Source of the DNA: Procambarus clarkii
Lineage: Eukaryota > Arthropoda > Malacostraca > Decapoda > Cambaridae
DNA: 64,000 bases
Reading direction: 5' to 3'
Assembly: GCF_040958095.1 (NCBI RefSeq)
Contig: NC_091158.1
Coordinates: 32,330,303 to 32,394,302 of the forward strand
Part shown: in pieces, positions 48,107-59,184 of the stretch
Layout: each line of letters starts with the position of its first letter
How positions within the stretch are numbered: the stretch's first letter is position 1
Program-made: the position numbers and the translations under genes
The notes under the pieces: model-generated
Seen by the model: the letters and a program-made list of their open reading frames with translations, nothing else
What the model was told of the DNA's origin: nothing
The model's database searches: none

Positions 48107-48154
48107 CCACACCTCTAACAATTCTATAGGACTATAGAATTGTTAGAGGTGTGG
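48107..48154. repeat. 22-bp perfect hairpin
   Basis: Arms 48107-48128 and 48133-48154 (CCACACCTCTAACAATTC...) are exact reverse complements around GGAC. Related TTGTTGGGGT/GTGTGGAC pieces flank it. Confidence 0.85.
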
Positions 48155-48494
48155 ACGTTGGCCAGTGGAATTGTTGGGGTAAATTATATGCCTGGCATTG
48201 TTGGGGTGTGGACTATCGAATAATGATAACTTTTATAATAATAATAATAATAATAAGAAATTTCACTGGGACTGTGTAGTGTTGCAAACCCATGACCAAG
48301 GCATTGCCAGCTGCATACTCTACTACTGTACCACCACTGACTTTCTTACAATCGGATTTCTACTGATATCACAGGAAGTCTGTGATATCCTGATATCACA
48401 GTCCTGAAGCCAGTCCAAGTTTTATGTAAGACCCCAAGCACTCAGGTGAAGGATAAAGTACTGTAGTTCAACACTGTATGCACAACTTTAGATA

Positions 48495-48638
48495 CACAGA
48501 AAATCACACTAAGGTGATATACATCAATGAACAATCCACTGAGGCTGTGAGGTAATGCAAACATTGCAGGTTTGCATCATCTCACAGCCCGAGGAAATTT
48601 TCTCATTGATGTATATCACTTTAGTGTAATTTTCTGTG
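48495..48638. mobile_element. Foldback (MITE-like) element
   Basis: Outer arms 48495-48530 and 48603-48638 (36 bp) and inner arms 48543-48562 and 48570-48589 (20 bp) are nested inverted repeats with two mismatches each. The centre is ATTGCAG. The whole segment would fold on itself. No coding sequence. Confidence 0.65.
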
Positions 48639-48639
48639 T

Positions 48640-48780
48640 AAATAATAATAATAATATTATTATTTATTCAAAAGAATGTGTGTACAAAGAACATAAGAAT
48701 ATTGTTCAATTGAAGGGACAGAAGTTACACATACTAATGAAGCCACTATTACGCAAAGCGTTTCGGGCAAAATTAATAAT
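48640..48780 (-). mobile_element. LINE 3' end with conserved 3' module, copy D
   Basis: An (AAT)n-rich tail at 48640-48665, then minus-strand GCCCGAAACGCTTTGCGTAA (ending at 48768) and TAGTGGCTT. 48781-49660 is AT-rich with a C homopolymer near 49301 and no gene. Confidence 0.6.
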
Positions 48781-49666
48781 AATATAGAATTTTTCTAATT
48801 AAAGTTGTGATGGGATAAAGCACTTAATACTATTAGAGAAGTAAGCTAACAAAATGAGAATGTTCAAGGAAAATAAAAAATTAATACAAAGAAGGTGATA
48901 CTTAAGGATGACAAGCATAGACTATTACATTATGGAGTCAGTAGTTCTAGCAACAGTACAGTAGTTTATTTACATTAATTATAGAATGGAAATACAAGGT
49001 GTAATTTAGAAAAGCAAGTGAACTATTCCTCATAACATTTTCTTTGAACATATCAGAACATAGAGTAACATACTATAATTTAAGGTTAATTTGGCCAACA
49101 GTTTCAAATAACCAAGATCATAAAGAACACGAGTAAACACTTTATCAAAGAAATGCATGAAATTAGATGACATTAAATATAGACAGTAAATGTAGAAATT
49201 AAATGTGTGTATTCGCTTGAATGAACTGTATGGGGCATAGCCGATTCATTCCAGTGTGGAATTCATTCCATCCGTTCGGCCCCAGCAACCCCCTTCCCTT
49301 CCCCCCCCCCCCCAAAAAAAATACAATCACATTAATGCATATGCCAGTCCACATTTGCCTTATGAAAAATTTAAATAATAAAGAATTTGTATTGCAATGA
49401 AATAAATTGATATTGCACATTACAGTACTGTACTGACCCTACCAGTTGAGTTTTGTAGTGCAAACTTTGTTAGCCTTAATATCCTCAGAGTGCCACACAT
49501 ATGAATATAAATTGTTTAAAGAACAGTAACTTTTCTAACAAATGTACATTATACACTACAGTCTGTACATAAAGTACAGACCACTAGAATCACAGTACTG
49601 CAGTACACTTATATCATATAAACTACACTTTGTACATTTAATGTCATTAGAACTGTGCTGTACAGC

Positions 49667-50476
49667 TCAATTGGCACTCCCAGGTAAGTTATGGCTAGTG
49701 CCGGGTGCTGGTCCAGTTGCCTGGGCATCCTCAGAAGGTTTGTCCTTGCTAGTGCTGGGTGCTGGTCCAGTTGCCTGGGCATCCTCAGAAGGTGAGTCCT
49801 TGCTAGTGCTGGGTGCTGGTCTAGTTGCCTGGGCATCCTCAGAAGGTGTGTCCTTGCTAGTGCTGGGTGCTGGTCCAGTTGCCTGGGCATCCTCGGAAGG
49901 TGAGTCCTTGCAAGTGCTGGGTGCTGGTCTAGTTGCCTGGGCATCCTCAGAAGGTGTGTCCTTGCTAGTGCTGGGTGCTGGTCCAGTTGCCTGGGCATCC
50001 TCGGAAGGTGAGTCCTTGCTAGTGCTGGGTGCTGGTCTAGTTGCCTGGGCATCCTCAGAAGGTGTGTCTTTGCTAGTGCTGGGTGCTGGTCCAGTTGCCT
50101 GGGCATCCTCGGAAGGTGAGTCCTTGCTAGTGCTGGGTGCTGGTCTAGTTGCCTGGGCATCCTCAGAAGGTGTGTCTTTGCTAGTGCTGGGTGCTGGTCC
50201 AGTTGCCTGGGCATCCTCGGAAGGTGAGTCCTTGCTAGTGCTGGGTGCTGGTCTAGTTGCCTGGACATCCTCAGGTGTGTCCTTGCTAGTGCTGGGTGCT
50301 GGTCCAGTTGCCTGGGCATCCTCGGAATGTGAGTCCTTGCTAGTGCAGGGTGCTGGTCCTGTAGGCCTACTGTGAAATCGTACCAAAAACTTTGGAATCT
50401 TAGATTGTTTCTTTGTTGTGTGCTTCATTATAATATCTTTCATGTCCTTTAGGTGCAGGTAAGAACATAAGAACAT
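49667..50476 (-). CDS. Hypothetical repeat ORF (TSKDSPSEDAQATGPAPS repeats)
   Basis: 269-codon frame: a short basic N-terminus (MKDIIMKHTTKKQSKIPKFL) and ~12 repeats of 18 residues rich in Pro, Ser, Asp and Ala, ending PAPGTSHNLPGSAN. The repeat is a 54-bp minisatellite that is also open on the plus strand (49542-50375), so openness is weak evidence. The acidic, hydrophilic minus-strand version looks more protein-like. The LINE-c tail abuts upstream at 50461. No known domain. Confidence 0.25.
   Translation of the reverse strand: MFLCSYLHLKDMKDIIMKHTTKKQSKIPKFLVRFHSRPTGPAPCTSKDSHSEDAQATGPAPSTSKDTPEDVQATRPAPSTSKDSPSEDAQATGPAPSTSKDTPSEDAQATRPAPSTSKDSPSEDAQATGPAPSTSKDTPSEDAQATRPAPSTSKDSPSEDAQATGPAPSTSKDTPSEDAQATRPAPSTCKDSPSEDAQATGPAPSTSKDTPSEDAQATRPAPSTSKDSPSEDAQATGPAPSTSKDKPSEDAQATGPAPGTSHNLPGSAN
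49690..50360. repeat. 54-bp minisatellite with 108-bp higher-order unit
   Basis: About 12 monomers of 54 bp containing CTAGTGCTGGGTGCTGGTC. Two monomer types alternate strictly over most of the array, one with GGTCCAG and GGTGAGTCC and one with GGTCTAG and GGTGTGTCC, giving a 108-bp period. Confidence 0.9.
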
Positions 50477-51963
50477 AAGAACAAAGGTAACTGCAGAAGG
50501 CCTATTGGCCCATACGAGGCAGCTCCTATTCTATAACCACCCAATCCCACTCATATACTTGTCCAACCCGTGCTTGAAACAATCGAGGGACCCCACCTCC
50601 ACAATATTACGCGGCAATTGGTTCCACAAATCAACAACCCTGTTACTGAACCAGTATTTACAAAAGTCTTTCCTAAATCTAAACTTATCCAATTTATATC
50701 CATTGTTTCGTGTTCTGTCCTGTGTTGATACTTTTAATACCCTATTAATATCCCCCCGGTTATGTCCATTCATCCACTTGTAAACCTCTATCATGTCACC
50801 CCTAACTCTTCGCCTTTCCAGTGAATGCAACTTAAGCTTTGTTAATCTTTCTTCATATGAAAGATTTCTAATTTGGGGAATTAACTTAGTCATCCTACGC
50901 TGGACACGTTCAAGTGAATTTATATCCATTCTATAATATGGCGACCAAAACTGAACTGCATAATCTAAATGGGGCCTAACTAGAGCAAGATATAGCTTGA
51001 GAACCACACCAGGTGTCTTGTTACTAACGCTGCGATTAATAAATCCAAGTGTCCGATTTGCCTTATTACGAACATTTATGCATTGATCCTTTTGTTTTAA
51101 ATTCTTACTAATCATAACTCCCAGATCCCTTTCGCAATCCGACTTCGCAATCACAACACCATCTAGCTCGTATCTTGTAACTCTATCATCATTACCTAAC
51201 CTCAGAACTTTACATTTATCAGCATTAAACTGCATCTGCCAATCCTTTGACCATTTCAAAACCCTATCTAGATCAACTTGAAGTGATAGTGAGTCCTCCT
51301 CCGAATTAATTTCCCTACCGATTTTCGTATCATCGGCAAATTTGCAAATGTTGCTACTCAAACCTGAATCTAAATCATTTATATATATTATAAACAACAG
51401 AGGTCCCAGGACAGAGCCTTGAGGCACTCCACTTACAACATTTTCCCACTCTGACTTGATTCCATTTATACTAACTCTGTTTCCTTTGGTATAGCCATGC
51501 CCTAATCCAGCTTAATATAGCACCCCCAATACCATGAGACTCTATTTTTTTAATCAGTCTTTCATGTGGCACTGTATCAAAAGCTTTGCTAAAGTCAAGG
51601 TATACAACATCGCAATCCTTACCACTATCAACTGCCTCAACAATGCTAGAATAAAAAGATAACAAATTTGTTAAACATGAACGGCCATTTATAAAACCAT
51701 GTTGCGACTCAATTATTAATTTATGTTTTTCAAGATGAAGACGAATTTTATTTGCTATTATAGATTCGAGTAACTTTCCCACAATAGACGTTAGGCTAAT
51801 TGGTCGATAGTTAGACGCAAGTGATCTATCTCCTTTCTTAAAAACTGGTATCACATTAGCAACTTTCCAAAACTCTGGCACTCTGCCTGACTCTATTGAT
51901 TTATTAAATATGGTTGACAGTGGGTCACAAAGCTCCTCTTTGCATTCTTTAAGCACCCTAGCA
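50461..51963 (-). pseudogene. LINE-c 3' half (RT), displaced by an inversion
   Basis: The minus strand carries RT from ARVLKECKEELCDPL through VFKKGDRSLASNYRPISLTS, VVYLDFSKAFDTVPHERL, a frame break near 51470, MPQGSVLGPLLFIIYINDLD, ICKFADDTKIG, SLERRRVRGDMIEVYKWMNG and NRVVDLWNQLP. The 3' tail is GAACATAAGAACATAAGAAC read on plus (50461-50485). The upstream half of the same element is on the plus strand at 52879-54241. It ends exactly at 51963. Confidence 0.88.
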
Positions 51964-51966
51964 GGT

Positions 51967-52086
51967 GATTATTACCTGTACAGGAGGACGTACAGAGAAG
52001 TCAATCAGAGGCTTCTGCTGGAAGATAAATTACTTTGGGAGGCCAGTAACAAATTTCCCCTACTCGATGACTTGGCTCAGACATGA
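51967..52086 (+). pseudogene. Tigger transposase C-terminus, inverted away from its gene
   Basis: From GATTATTACCTGTACAGG the frame reads DYYLYRRTYREVNQRLL ... LDDLAQT and a TGA at 52084-52086. The minus-strand Tigger frame at 54251 ends with the same DYYLYR, so this is its continuation moved to the plus strand by inversion. Downstream 52087-52852 looks like its 3' UTR. Confidence 0.75.
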
Positions 52087-52878
52087 CTGACCAGGAAGAG
52101 TGTGCTCTAGCTTGGACGCGGCACAGAATGTTAAGTGTTCAAATCCCTGGGGAGGATGTAATAATTGCTGGCGTCAATATTGCACTAGTTGCTGTGCCAT
52201 AGCAAAGTGGTGTACATAGATTAGTGTGAATGTACGTTTTAGTATCCTAGTCCTGTGCAGTTAGCCTCGCACATCTGGTTTTAAACTATCAAATTTTTTT
52301 TTTTAGAAATTAGACCTCTAAGATTGCATTGCAAGTGAAAAATAAGTAGCGCGAGTTGTTTAAACTTTGACTAAATTATTTTTAAAGTGTAGCCATAAAA
52401 TTTGATGTAGTTATTTTTCTTGCTGAAGATTATCTACTTCTATAATTGGCTTCAAACTATTAGTGGTTAACACTGTCTACCACATTCTATTTTTATTGAC
52501 CATTCCCGGTTTGCAAGCTCTATTCCCCGGCTGCAACATAAAAGATTTGAAACTGGCTTTTAGACTTGGTTTTTATGGATCTTGTGAAATTGAAACATTG
52601 ATCGGTTTTAAGTGTAAGCTACTGTACGGGCAGTCTGCCTTCACTGTCTAGTGAACCGGACTTGTCAACTAAATCTTAGCCAGAGGTTAATGAAATTGTG
52701 AAATTACTTGGGTTTGTGATATTGTGCAAATTGAATTTTTAAATGATTTTATATGTAGTAGTGTTAATGTAATCTTAAATGTATTTGTACATGTTCCCTT
52801 AGTTCAGATGGGAGCTCTGAATGCATGTAAGTTTTTAATAAAATATATTTTGAAAAAAAAAAAAAAAAAAAAAAAAAA
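52087..52878 (+). other. 3' UTR with AATAAA and 26-nt poly(A)
   Basis: No coding sequence. AATAAA at 52837-52842 precedes an uninterrupted run of 26 A at 52853-52878, the layout of a polyadenylated transcript end copied into DNA. Confidence 0.7.
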
Positions 52879-54241
52879 TAAGTCTAAGAAATAAAATTAA
52901 CGAATTAAATGCTCTTGTCTGCACAGAAAAAATAGATATTATTGCACTTACCGAAACGTGGATGAATGTAGAAAATAGAGAACTATTAGCTGAATATCAA
53001 ATATATGGATTTAAACTATTTCACACAGATAGATATATTAGACGAGGAGGTGGAGTAGCCATATATGTTAGGGACAATTTGAAATGTAGTCTCAAAGAGG
53101 GAATCAAAACAGAGCCACACACAGAAACTATTTGGATTGAATTAAACGAAAAAGCTAATAATATATAGTAATATATAGGCCACCAAATTTAGACAGAATG
53201 GAAGCAAAGCATCTATGGGATGAAATATCTAGAGCATCTAGATCTAACAGTATTTATGTCATGGGTGACTTTAATTTTAGCGGAATAAACTGGTTGAACA
53301 AAACAGGGAATAGTGAAGCAGAAGATTTTCTAGAATTAATTGACGATTGCTTTCTTACGCAACACATTAAGGAACCAACACGGGAAAATAATATTTTAGA
53401 TTTAGTGTTAACTAACAGGGAAACGCAAATTAATGACATCGAAATAGGGAGTGAGCTAGGGAGCAGTGATCACAAAGAAATCAGATTTAGCATAGAATGG
53501 AATAGACCAGTAGGAGAAAATTCTGTTAAAGTGCCAGATTTTCGAAAAGCTGATTTTAATAGCCTAAGAAATTTTTTGGGTCAAATTGATTGGAAAGGCT
53601 TGGGTATGGGGTGTGGGCCGGTCTTGGAGCGAGACATGAACCCAGCGATAGGTGACTTAAATGGGGATTTCGATGTGGATTCAATATATAACTTATTTAA
53701 GAATATTCTAAACAAAGCACAGGAACGTAGTATACCATACAAATTGAATAGATCGTATACTAATGACCCAAAGTGGATAACAAAGAATTTGAAGAACCTT
53801 ATAGGTAAAAAGAGAGCTTGGTACAAAAGGATTAAAAATGGGGAGGTCACTTTAGAACAGGAATTCGTACAACTGGTTAGAAATGTTAAAAAAGAGATAA
53901 GGAAAGCAAAAAGAAACTATGAAGTTCGCATAGCAGGGCAAGCAAAGACAAATCCTAAAGGGTTTTTTCAGTTATATCGTACTAAGACTAGGGAAAGGAT
54001 AGGTCCATTAAAAACTGAGACAGGTCAAATAACAGATAGTGATGAAGAGATGAGTAGTATTTTTAATAAATATTTTGTATCTGTATTTACTAAAGAGGAA
54101 CTTAACAATATGCCTTCAGCCGAACAAGTCTATGTGGGTGGGGACGAGGACAGGTTGACGAGTTTAGCAGTTACCAGGGAGGATGTTCTTAAACAAATAG
54201 TAAAACTCAAACCAAACAAATCCCCAGGGCCGGATGAAGTG
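52879..54241 (+). pseudogene. LINE-c 5' part (endonuclease to RT start)
   Basis: Begins directly after the poly(A) run with KINELNALVCTEKIDIIALTETW (APE endonuclease Glu). It continues YIRRGGGVAIYVRDN, a stop near 53166, IYVMGDFNFSGINW, FLTQHIKEPTRENNILDLVLTN and SSDHKEIRFSI (Asp-His). The linker KKRAWYKRIKNGEVT and the RT start LKPNKSPGPDEV follow. It ends at 54241 in the middle of the RT; the rest is on the minus strand at 50461-51963. It lacks the first endonuclease residues (5' truncation). Confidence 0.88.
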
Positions 54242-54245
54242 AAGT

Positions 54246-54271
54246 GATTATTACCTGTACAGGTAATAATC
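54246..54271. repeat. 26-bp perfect palindrome at the inversion breakpoint
   Basis: The left 18 bases are GATTATTACCTGTACAGG and the last 18 are its reverse complement, overlapping in CCTGTACAGG. The same 18-mer is at 51967-51984, the other breakpoint. Confidence 0.9.
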
Positions 54272-55820
54272 TGTCAGCTCTTCATTATCAGTTACAATAA
54301 CCAAATCAAGCAGATCATTAACCTTTTGCAATGATGCAGCATATGGAATAGATAACATACTGTCATCTTCCTCTGTCACATCCTCATCATTATTACCAGT
54401 AACACACTGGATAATCTCATTATCAGTTAATTCACCATAACCTGGATCATCAGTATCATTACCTAACCACTCATTCACATCAGAAAGTTGCAAATCTTCC
54501 TCACCTGCATCTCTGAATGTCTCAAAAATCGCATTATCAAAGCCCTCAAAATCATAGTCATCTTCGTCTTTATTCTAACCAGGTACCAGACTCAGAATTT
54601 TATTCCATGCATTCTTTAATGTAGTGACCTTCAACTCGCTCCATGCCTTGGCCTAGTTGTAAATTGCATCTTTAATTGAATATTTCTTGAAATTTTCTAG
54701 TGTTCTACTAGCCTTCGTATCCTTATTAGGCATCTCGTCTTCCTCAGAAATCAGAACTTCCATAATATCTGAATTCATAGCTCTTTTATAAAGCCTTTGA
54801 GAGCATAGATAACCCTTAATCCATGAGTTGTATTACAGATGTAGTGTTTGGTGGTAAAGCCATACATGTTATTTTGCCATCAGGCGATGTTAATTTAGCA
54901 ATGGGGTGAGCTGGGGCATTATCAGTCAACAACATTACCTTTACCTCAGCAGGATGAATTCTGCACATATTGATCTGCTGCTTTTTTACTTCTTTACAAA
55001 AGTGATTCTGGAACCAATCCTCAAAAGTAATCTGTGTGAACCAGGCATTTTTTGTGTTGTAGTAGATGACAGGTAGTCTGTTCATGCAGTTTTTCAATGC
55101 TCTGAGGTTGGCAGATTTCCCAACAATTGCGTACTTTGTTCGGTGACTGCCATCTGCGTTAGAGCACAATAATGCTGAAATTCTTTCCTTCTTTACCTTG
55201 CAACCACGAATTCTCTTCTCAAGCCTGAAGGCCAAGGTGTTTCTTTGAAGGCATTTCCAGTTATAGCCTGTTTTATCTGCATTGTACACTTAAAACCAGC
55301 TTAGATTATTAGATATAATGTGCTGAAAAAGTTTATGCTTATATGCATTAGCACTTCCAACATCTGCACTTAATGCATCGCCACAATTTTTCTTGTTAAT
55401 GATGCCATACCTCTCTTTAAATCGACATACTTATTCAATACAAGCCTTGAAATTGTCTATGTTTAACTTTACAGCAAGTCTTTCAGCTGCATTTCTAATA
55501 GAATCAACTCAAACAGGAATTCCTTTTGCACGATGCTGTGTAAACCATTTAAATACAGATGAGTCTAAATCCATATACTTAGCAGGTTTCATTGTTTTCC
55601 TGTTGCCTATTGCATCAGTTTGAGCAAAGAATTTCTTAATATTATCCTTCTGCTTTTTTATATCACAAATTGTAGCTTTACCGATGTTGAATTCTTGGGC
55701 GAGTCGAGTGACAGAGTATCCACGCTCTGCTTTCTCTGTCAAGTCAACTTTCTGATCAATTGACAAATGTTTTCTCTTTTGTTTTATACCTTCAATACCA
55801 TGAATGCTGCTCTGAGACAT
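54246..55820 (-). pseudogene. Tigger/pogo-type transposase, decayed
   Basis: The N-terminal helix-turn-helix reads KRKHLSIDQKVDLTEKAERG, YSVTRLAQEFNIGKATICDI (CENP-B-like DNA binding), then SSVFKWFTQHRAKGIPV. In-frame stops follow near 55508, 55430 and 55290. The DDE region contains YNADKTGYNWK (first Asp), TKYAIVGKSANLRALKN and VMLLTDNAPAHP (second Asp), then PPNTTSVIQLMD with a frameshift right after it. An acidic C-terminal piece (54251-54493) ends DYYLYR at the inversion breakpoint. The last ~33 residues lie at 51967-52086. The mix of stops and shifts shows it is inactive. 55821-56112 shows no clear feature. Confidence 0.85.
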
Positions 55821-56112
55821 CTTGACAGATTAAATGTGTTCAAACAGTTAAAATTGTTCAAATTTATCATGAAAATCCTTCGCACACGAGTCCGACGTTT
55901 TTACCCCAGGAAGAGGAGAAGCACATGGTGCCAGCCATCTCATCCAGGCCCAATGCGTTGACATGACCTGTGCTTATTTTATACGGATATTCAAAATTTG
56001 ATGTACATATTGACTGTTACAAATTGTTTTATTTAAAATATTATTATTGTTATAATTAGTGAAATATTGTTAGTTTTGAAGTTTTATGCATTTTATACAG
56101 TACAGTTCTGTA

Positions 56113-57527
56113 TTAACCCTTAAGCTGTGCATGGCATACATATACGACAGGACCTGATGGCAAAGTTCAATTTCTCAAATTTTTCTCTAATGCTTTCTAA
56201 TTTTTGTGCATACTAGCAAATCTTGTAACTTTGTCTAAATGATCACAAACATAACTTGAAAAATAAGAAAATAAAAAATAATTATAAAATTGAATATTGA
56301 AAACTTCAGATTTTGAGATCAGCTGCAAAAATATAAATTACTGTATCACCAATCGTTCATTTGGTGTTATTATGCTCTCAGTATAGTATATGATCTTCAT
56401 TTTCATAGATTTAGAATATATGATTTCAGTTTAATTTACTGCAAAATAATCGTCAATGTGGCATTTGAATTATGCGCCAAATTTAGAAAAAAAATTGATA
56501 ACTACAAACATTTAGGGTTTGTGAAAAATCCATTCTAATAGGATTGTAGAACAGACAACTGTGCACATTATTTGTAACAATGGTGAGAATCGGTCAGAAA
56601 CTGAATTTTTTTAAGCTGACTCAAAGTTTTAGATATAATTGAAGTTGAAGTTATCGACAATGAATAGGGTAGTTCTAATTCATTAATTTACTTATATGTT
56701 TTAATAAACGTTGTTTGGCACTCGTACTCGAATATGTGAAAGTTGTAGGTCAATATGTATTGGAATGATGTTAAGAAAAAATAACTCCCCAAAAAACTAA
56801 ATATAGGGAAAATTATAATGATTTAGGGGGATAAAAATGTATATTTTATAAAAGTGATAAAGCCCTAATCGGGTCCCTAATCATCAAAACCGTCTAAATA
56901 GACAAAGAAAATAGAATTTGAAATCTGTGAAAAACTCAGTAATAAAAAATTCAAAGTCCTAAGTTCTGCCAGTTGTGACTGATTCATTTGGTGACCAATA
57001 TCATTCTATCTTGACATAGTTAGGGGTGCATAGTATGCACTCTCCAGGATGTAGAGGTTACAACAAAATGAGATAATAAACAAAGGAGACAAAAAAAAAT
57101 GGATATTGGTGAAAGTAACAGATATTAACATTAGGCAATGCATTTTTATATTTAACAATATAGAGCATGATAACATACTCATTATTATTGGTATTATTAT
57201 GTATTACTCAGCAATGCTATACAGACACCAGCTGCATATCCACTTTGTGGACACTTCTTACTACTATTCTTCTTTGTACATTGGACAAGTGCTTGCATCT
57301 CTTTATTACTGCATTATCCATCAGTTCCAGTTAATAGGAGCTGTTCTCCTTTTAAAAAAAAAATTGTCTTAAATACATTTCTGAACATATTGGAATGAAA
57401 CTTTCATGATGCTTATGCCAATAAGTTGGAGATTTGTTTAACATTTAATATTAATTTTCACATAATTTAAATATTTTTCGCCCAGCCCCAGCTTTTACAG
57501 CCCAGGCTGTAGCAGCTTTAGGGTTAA
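56113..57527. mobile_element. Putative non-autonomous piggyBac-like element
   Basis: TTAA at 56113-56116 is followed by CCCTTAAGCTGTGCATGGC. At the other end GGCTGTAGCAGCTTTAGGG precedes TTAA at 57524-57527, giving an imperfect terminal inverted repeat (CCCT-n-AAGCTG). TTAA duplications and CCC-starting ends are piggyBac traits. The interior is AT-rich; one 88-codon frame (57106-57372) has no recognisable domain. Confidence 0.5.
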
Positions 57528-57549
57528 TGCACGTGGTTTGTATTACGTA

Positions 57550-58110
57550 GGCTTTTTTTTTTATTATTATTATTTTTTCTACCACAGACGTGGCCACACA
57601 TTTACAATGCTAACCGGCATATATACATTTTCTTCTGTCCTCCATGGACAGGGTTAGAGATGTGTTAAACATATAGTTCAAGGGTTTATTGAACAATCAA
57701 CCACAGAAGGTGATTCGATGCTTTTAAAATGCTAAGCTAACCTACATACGTAAATACATAGATACACAGATTTACGTATGCCCTACATAAAGTGTTCGAT
57801 GTGTCTTTTACTTAGTGTCATTAATGTACATTTACAAAGGTGAAATGTAATTCTGATCAGCTTCCATATATACTTTATACACATATATATACATACACAC
57901 ACACACACATATACGTACATATACATATATACACACACATGCATTCACATACATTTATCTCTTTTACTCTGACAGGGTGAGATAACTGATAGAGAAACTA
58001 GTGTGCAATTAAGCACTTAATCACTGAAGGTGATGAAGGTGCTTTTACAAGCTCAGGTTATATAGTTACATCACATACATACATTGTATAATTGATACAT
58101 TACATGGTTA
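57550..58110. other. AT-rich region with degenerate internal repeats
   Basis: Two diverged segments share a pattern around AACCACAGAAGGTGAT/AATCACTGAAGGTGAT (57700 and 58020), each after a GACAGGG motif. A mixed (AC)n/(TATATAC)n tract lies at 57880-57945. It may be a SINE or LINE tail of an unrecognised family. Confidence 0.4.
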
Positions 58111-58159
58111 ATCTTGGGTACAGTAGGCTGTTAGAGAGGGAGGGGAGGCAGCCGAGAAC

Positions 58160-58935
58160 CCACTCATACCCCCTTCCTCTTTCCTGCCCACCCCTCCTTA
58201 CTCCTGCCCATCCTCCTTATTCCTGCCCACCCTCCTTATTCCTGCCCACCCTCCTTATTCCTGCCCCACCCTCCTTACTCCTGCCCACCCTGCTTACTCC
58301 TGCCCACCCCTCCTTACTCCTGCCCACCCCTCCTTACTCCTGCCCCACCCTCCTTACTCCTGCCCATCCTCCTTATTCCTGCCCACCCTCCTTACTCCTG
58401 CCCACCCTCCTTACTCTTGCCCACCCTGCTTACTCCTGCCCACCCCTCCTTACTCCTGCCCACCCCTCCTTACTCCTGCCCCACCCTCCTTACTCCTGCC
58501 CACCCTCCTTACTCCTGCCCACCCTCCTTACTCCTGCCCCACCCTCCTTACTCCTGCCCATCCTCCTTATTCCTGCCCACCCTCCTTACTCCTGCCCACC
58601 CTCCTTACTCCTGCCCACCCTGCTTACTCCTGCCCACCCCTCCTTACTCCTGCCCACCCCTCCTTACTCCTGCCCCACCCTCCTTACTCCTGCCCACCCT
58701 CCTTACTCCTGCCCACCCTCCTTACTCCTGCCCCACCCTCCTTACTCCTGCCCATCCTCCTTATTCCTGCCCACCCTCCTTACTCCTGCCCACCCTCCTT
58801 ACTCCTGCCCACCCTCCTTATTCCTGCCCACCCTCCTTACTCCTGCCCACCCTCCTTATTCCTGCCCACCCTCCTTATTCCTGCCCACCCTCCTTATTCC
58901 TGCCCACCCTCCTTACTCCTGGTCACCCTCCTTAC
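58160..58935. repeat. C/T-rich ~19-bp minisatellite
   Basis: About 40 monomers of CACCCTCCTTACTCCTGCC with 19- and 20-bp length variants and TTATTCC, CTGCTTACTCC and CATCC variants that recur in blocks (CTGCTTACTCC at 58291, 58427 and 58621). Long Pro/Ser/Leu frames here are repeat by-products. Confidence 0.92.
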
Positions 58936-59184
58936 TTTTGCTCAAAGCACAATACCTAAAAAAATTATTTAATTTTTCTAAACATTTACTATGTTTTGGT
59001 GGGAAAAATTTAGTCATAGAAACCTTAAATTTGTTTTATTTTGCCTTAATAGGTAATACTGCTTCCAGTCTCTGCTCGGCTACCCAGGACGATAGCCAAC
59101 ACAACTTCTGCCCATTAATGATGGTAAGGACAATTTTATTCTTACTGTACTACCAGTGTGTGTGTTTATCATGTTGATGTCAAT

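Noticed and set aside
51964..54264. Twin-primed (5'-inverted) LINE insertion with an 18-bp target duplication as the cause of the split LINE-c
   Set aside because: It would not explain why the Tigger pieces on the two sides are also in opposite orientation; a single inversion explains both breaks.
58092..59177. 361-codon frame across the CT-rich minisatellite
   Set aside because: Repeat-driven, low complexity, and open in two frames at once.
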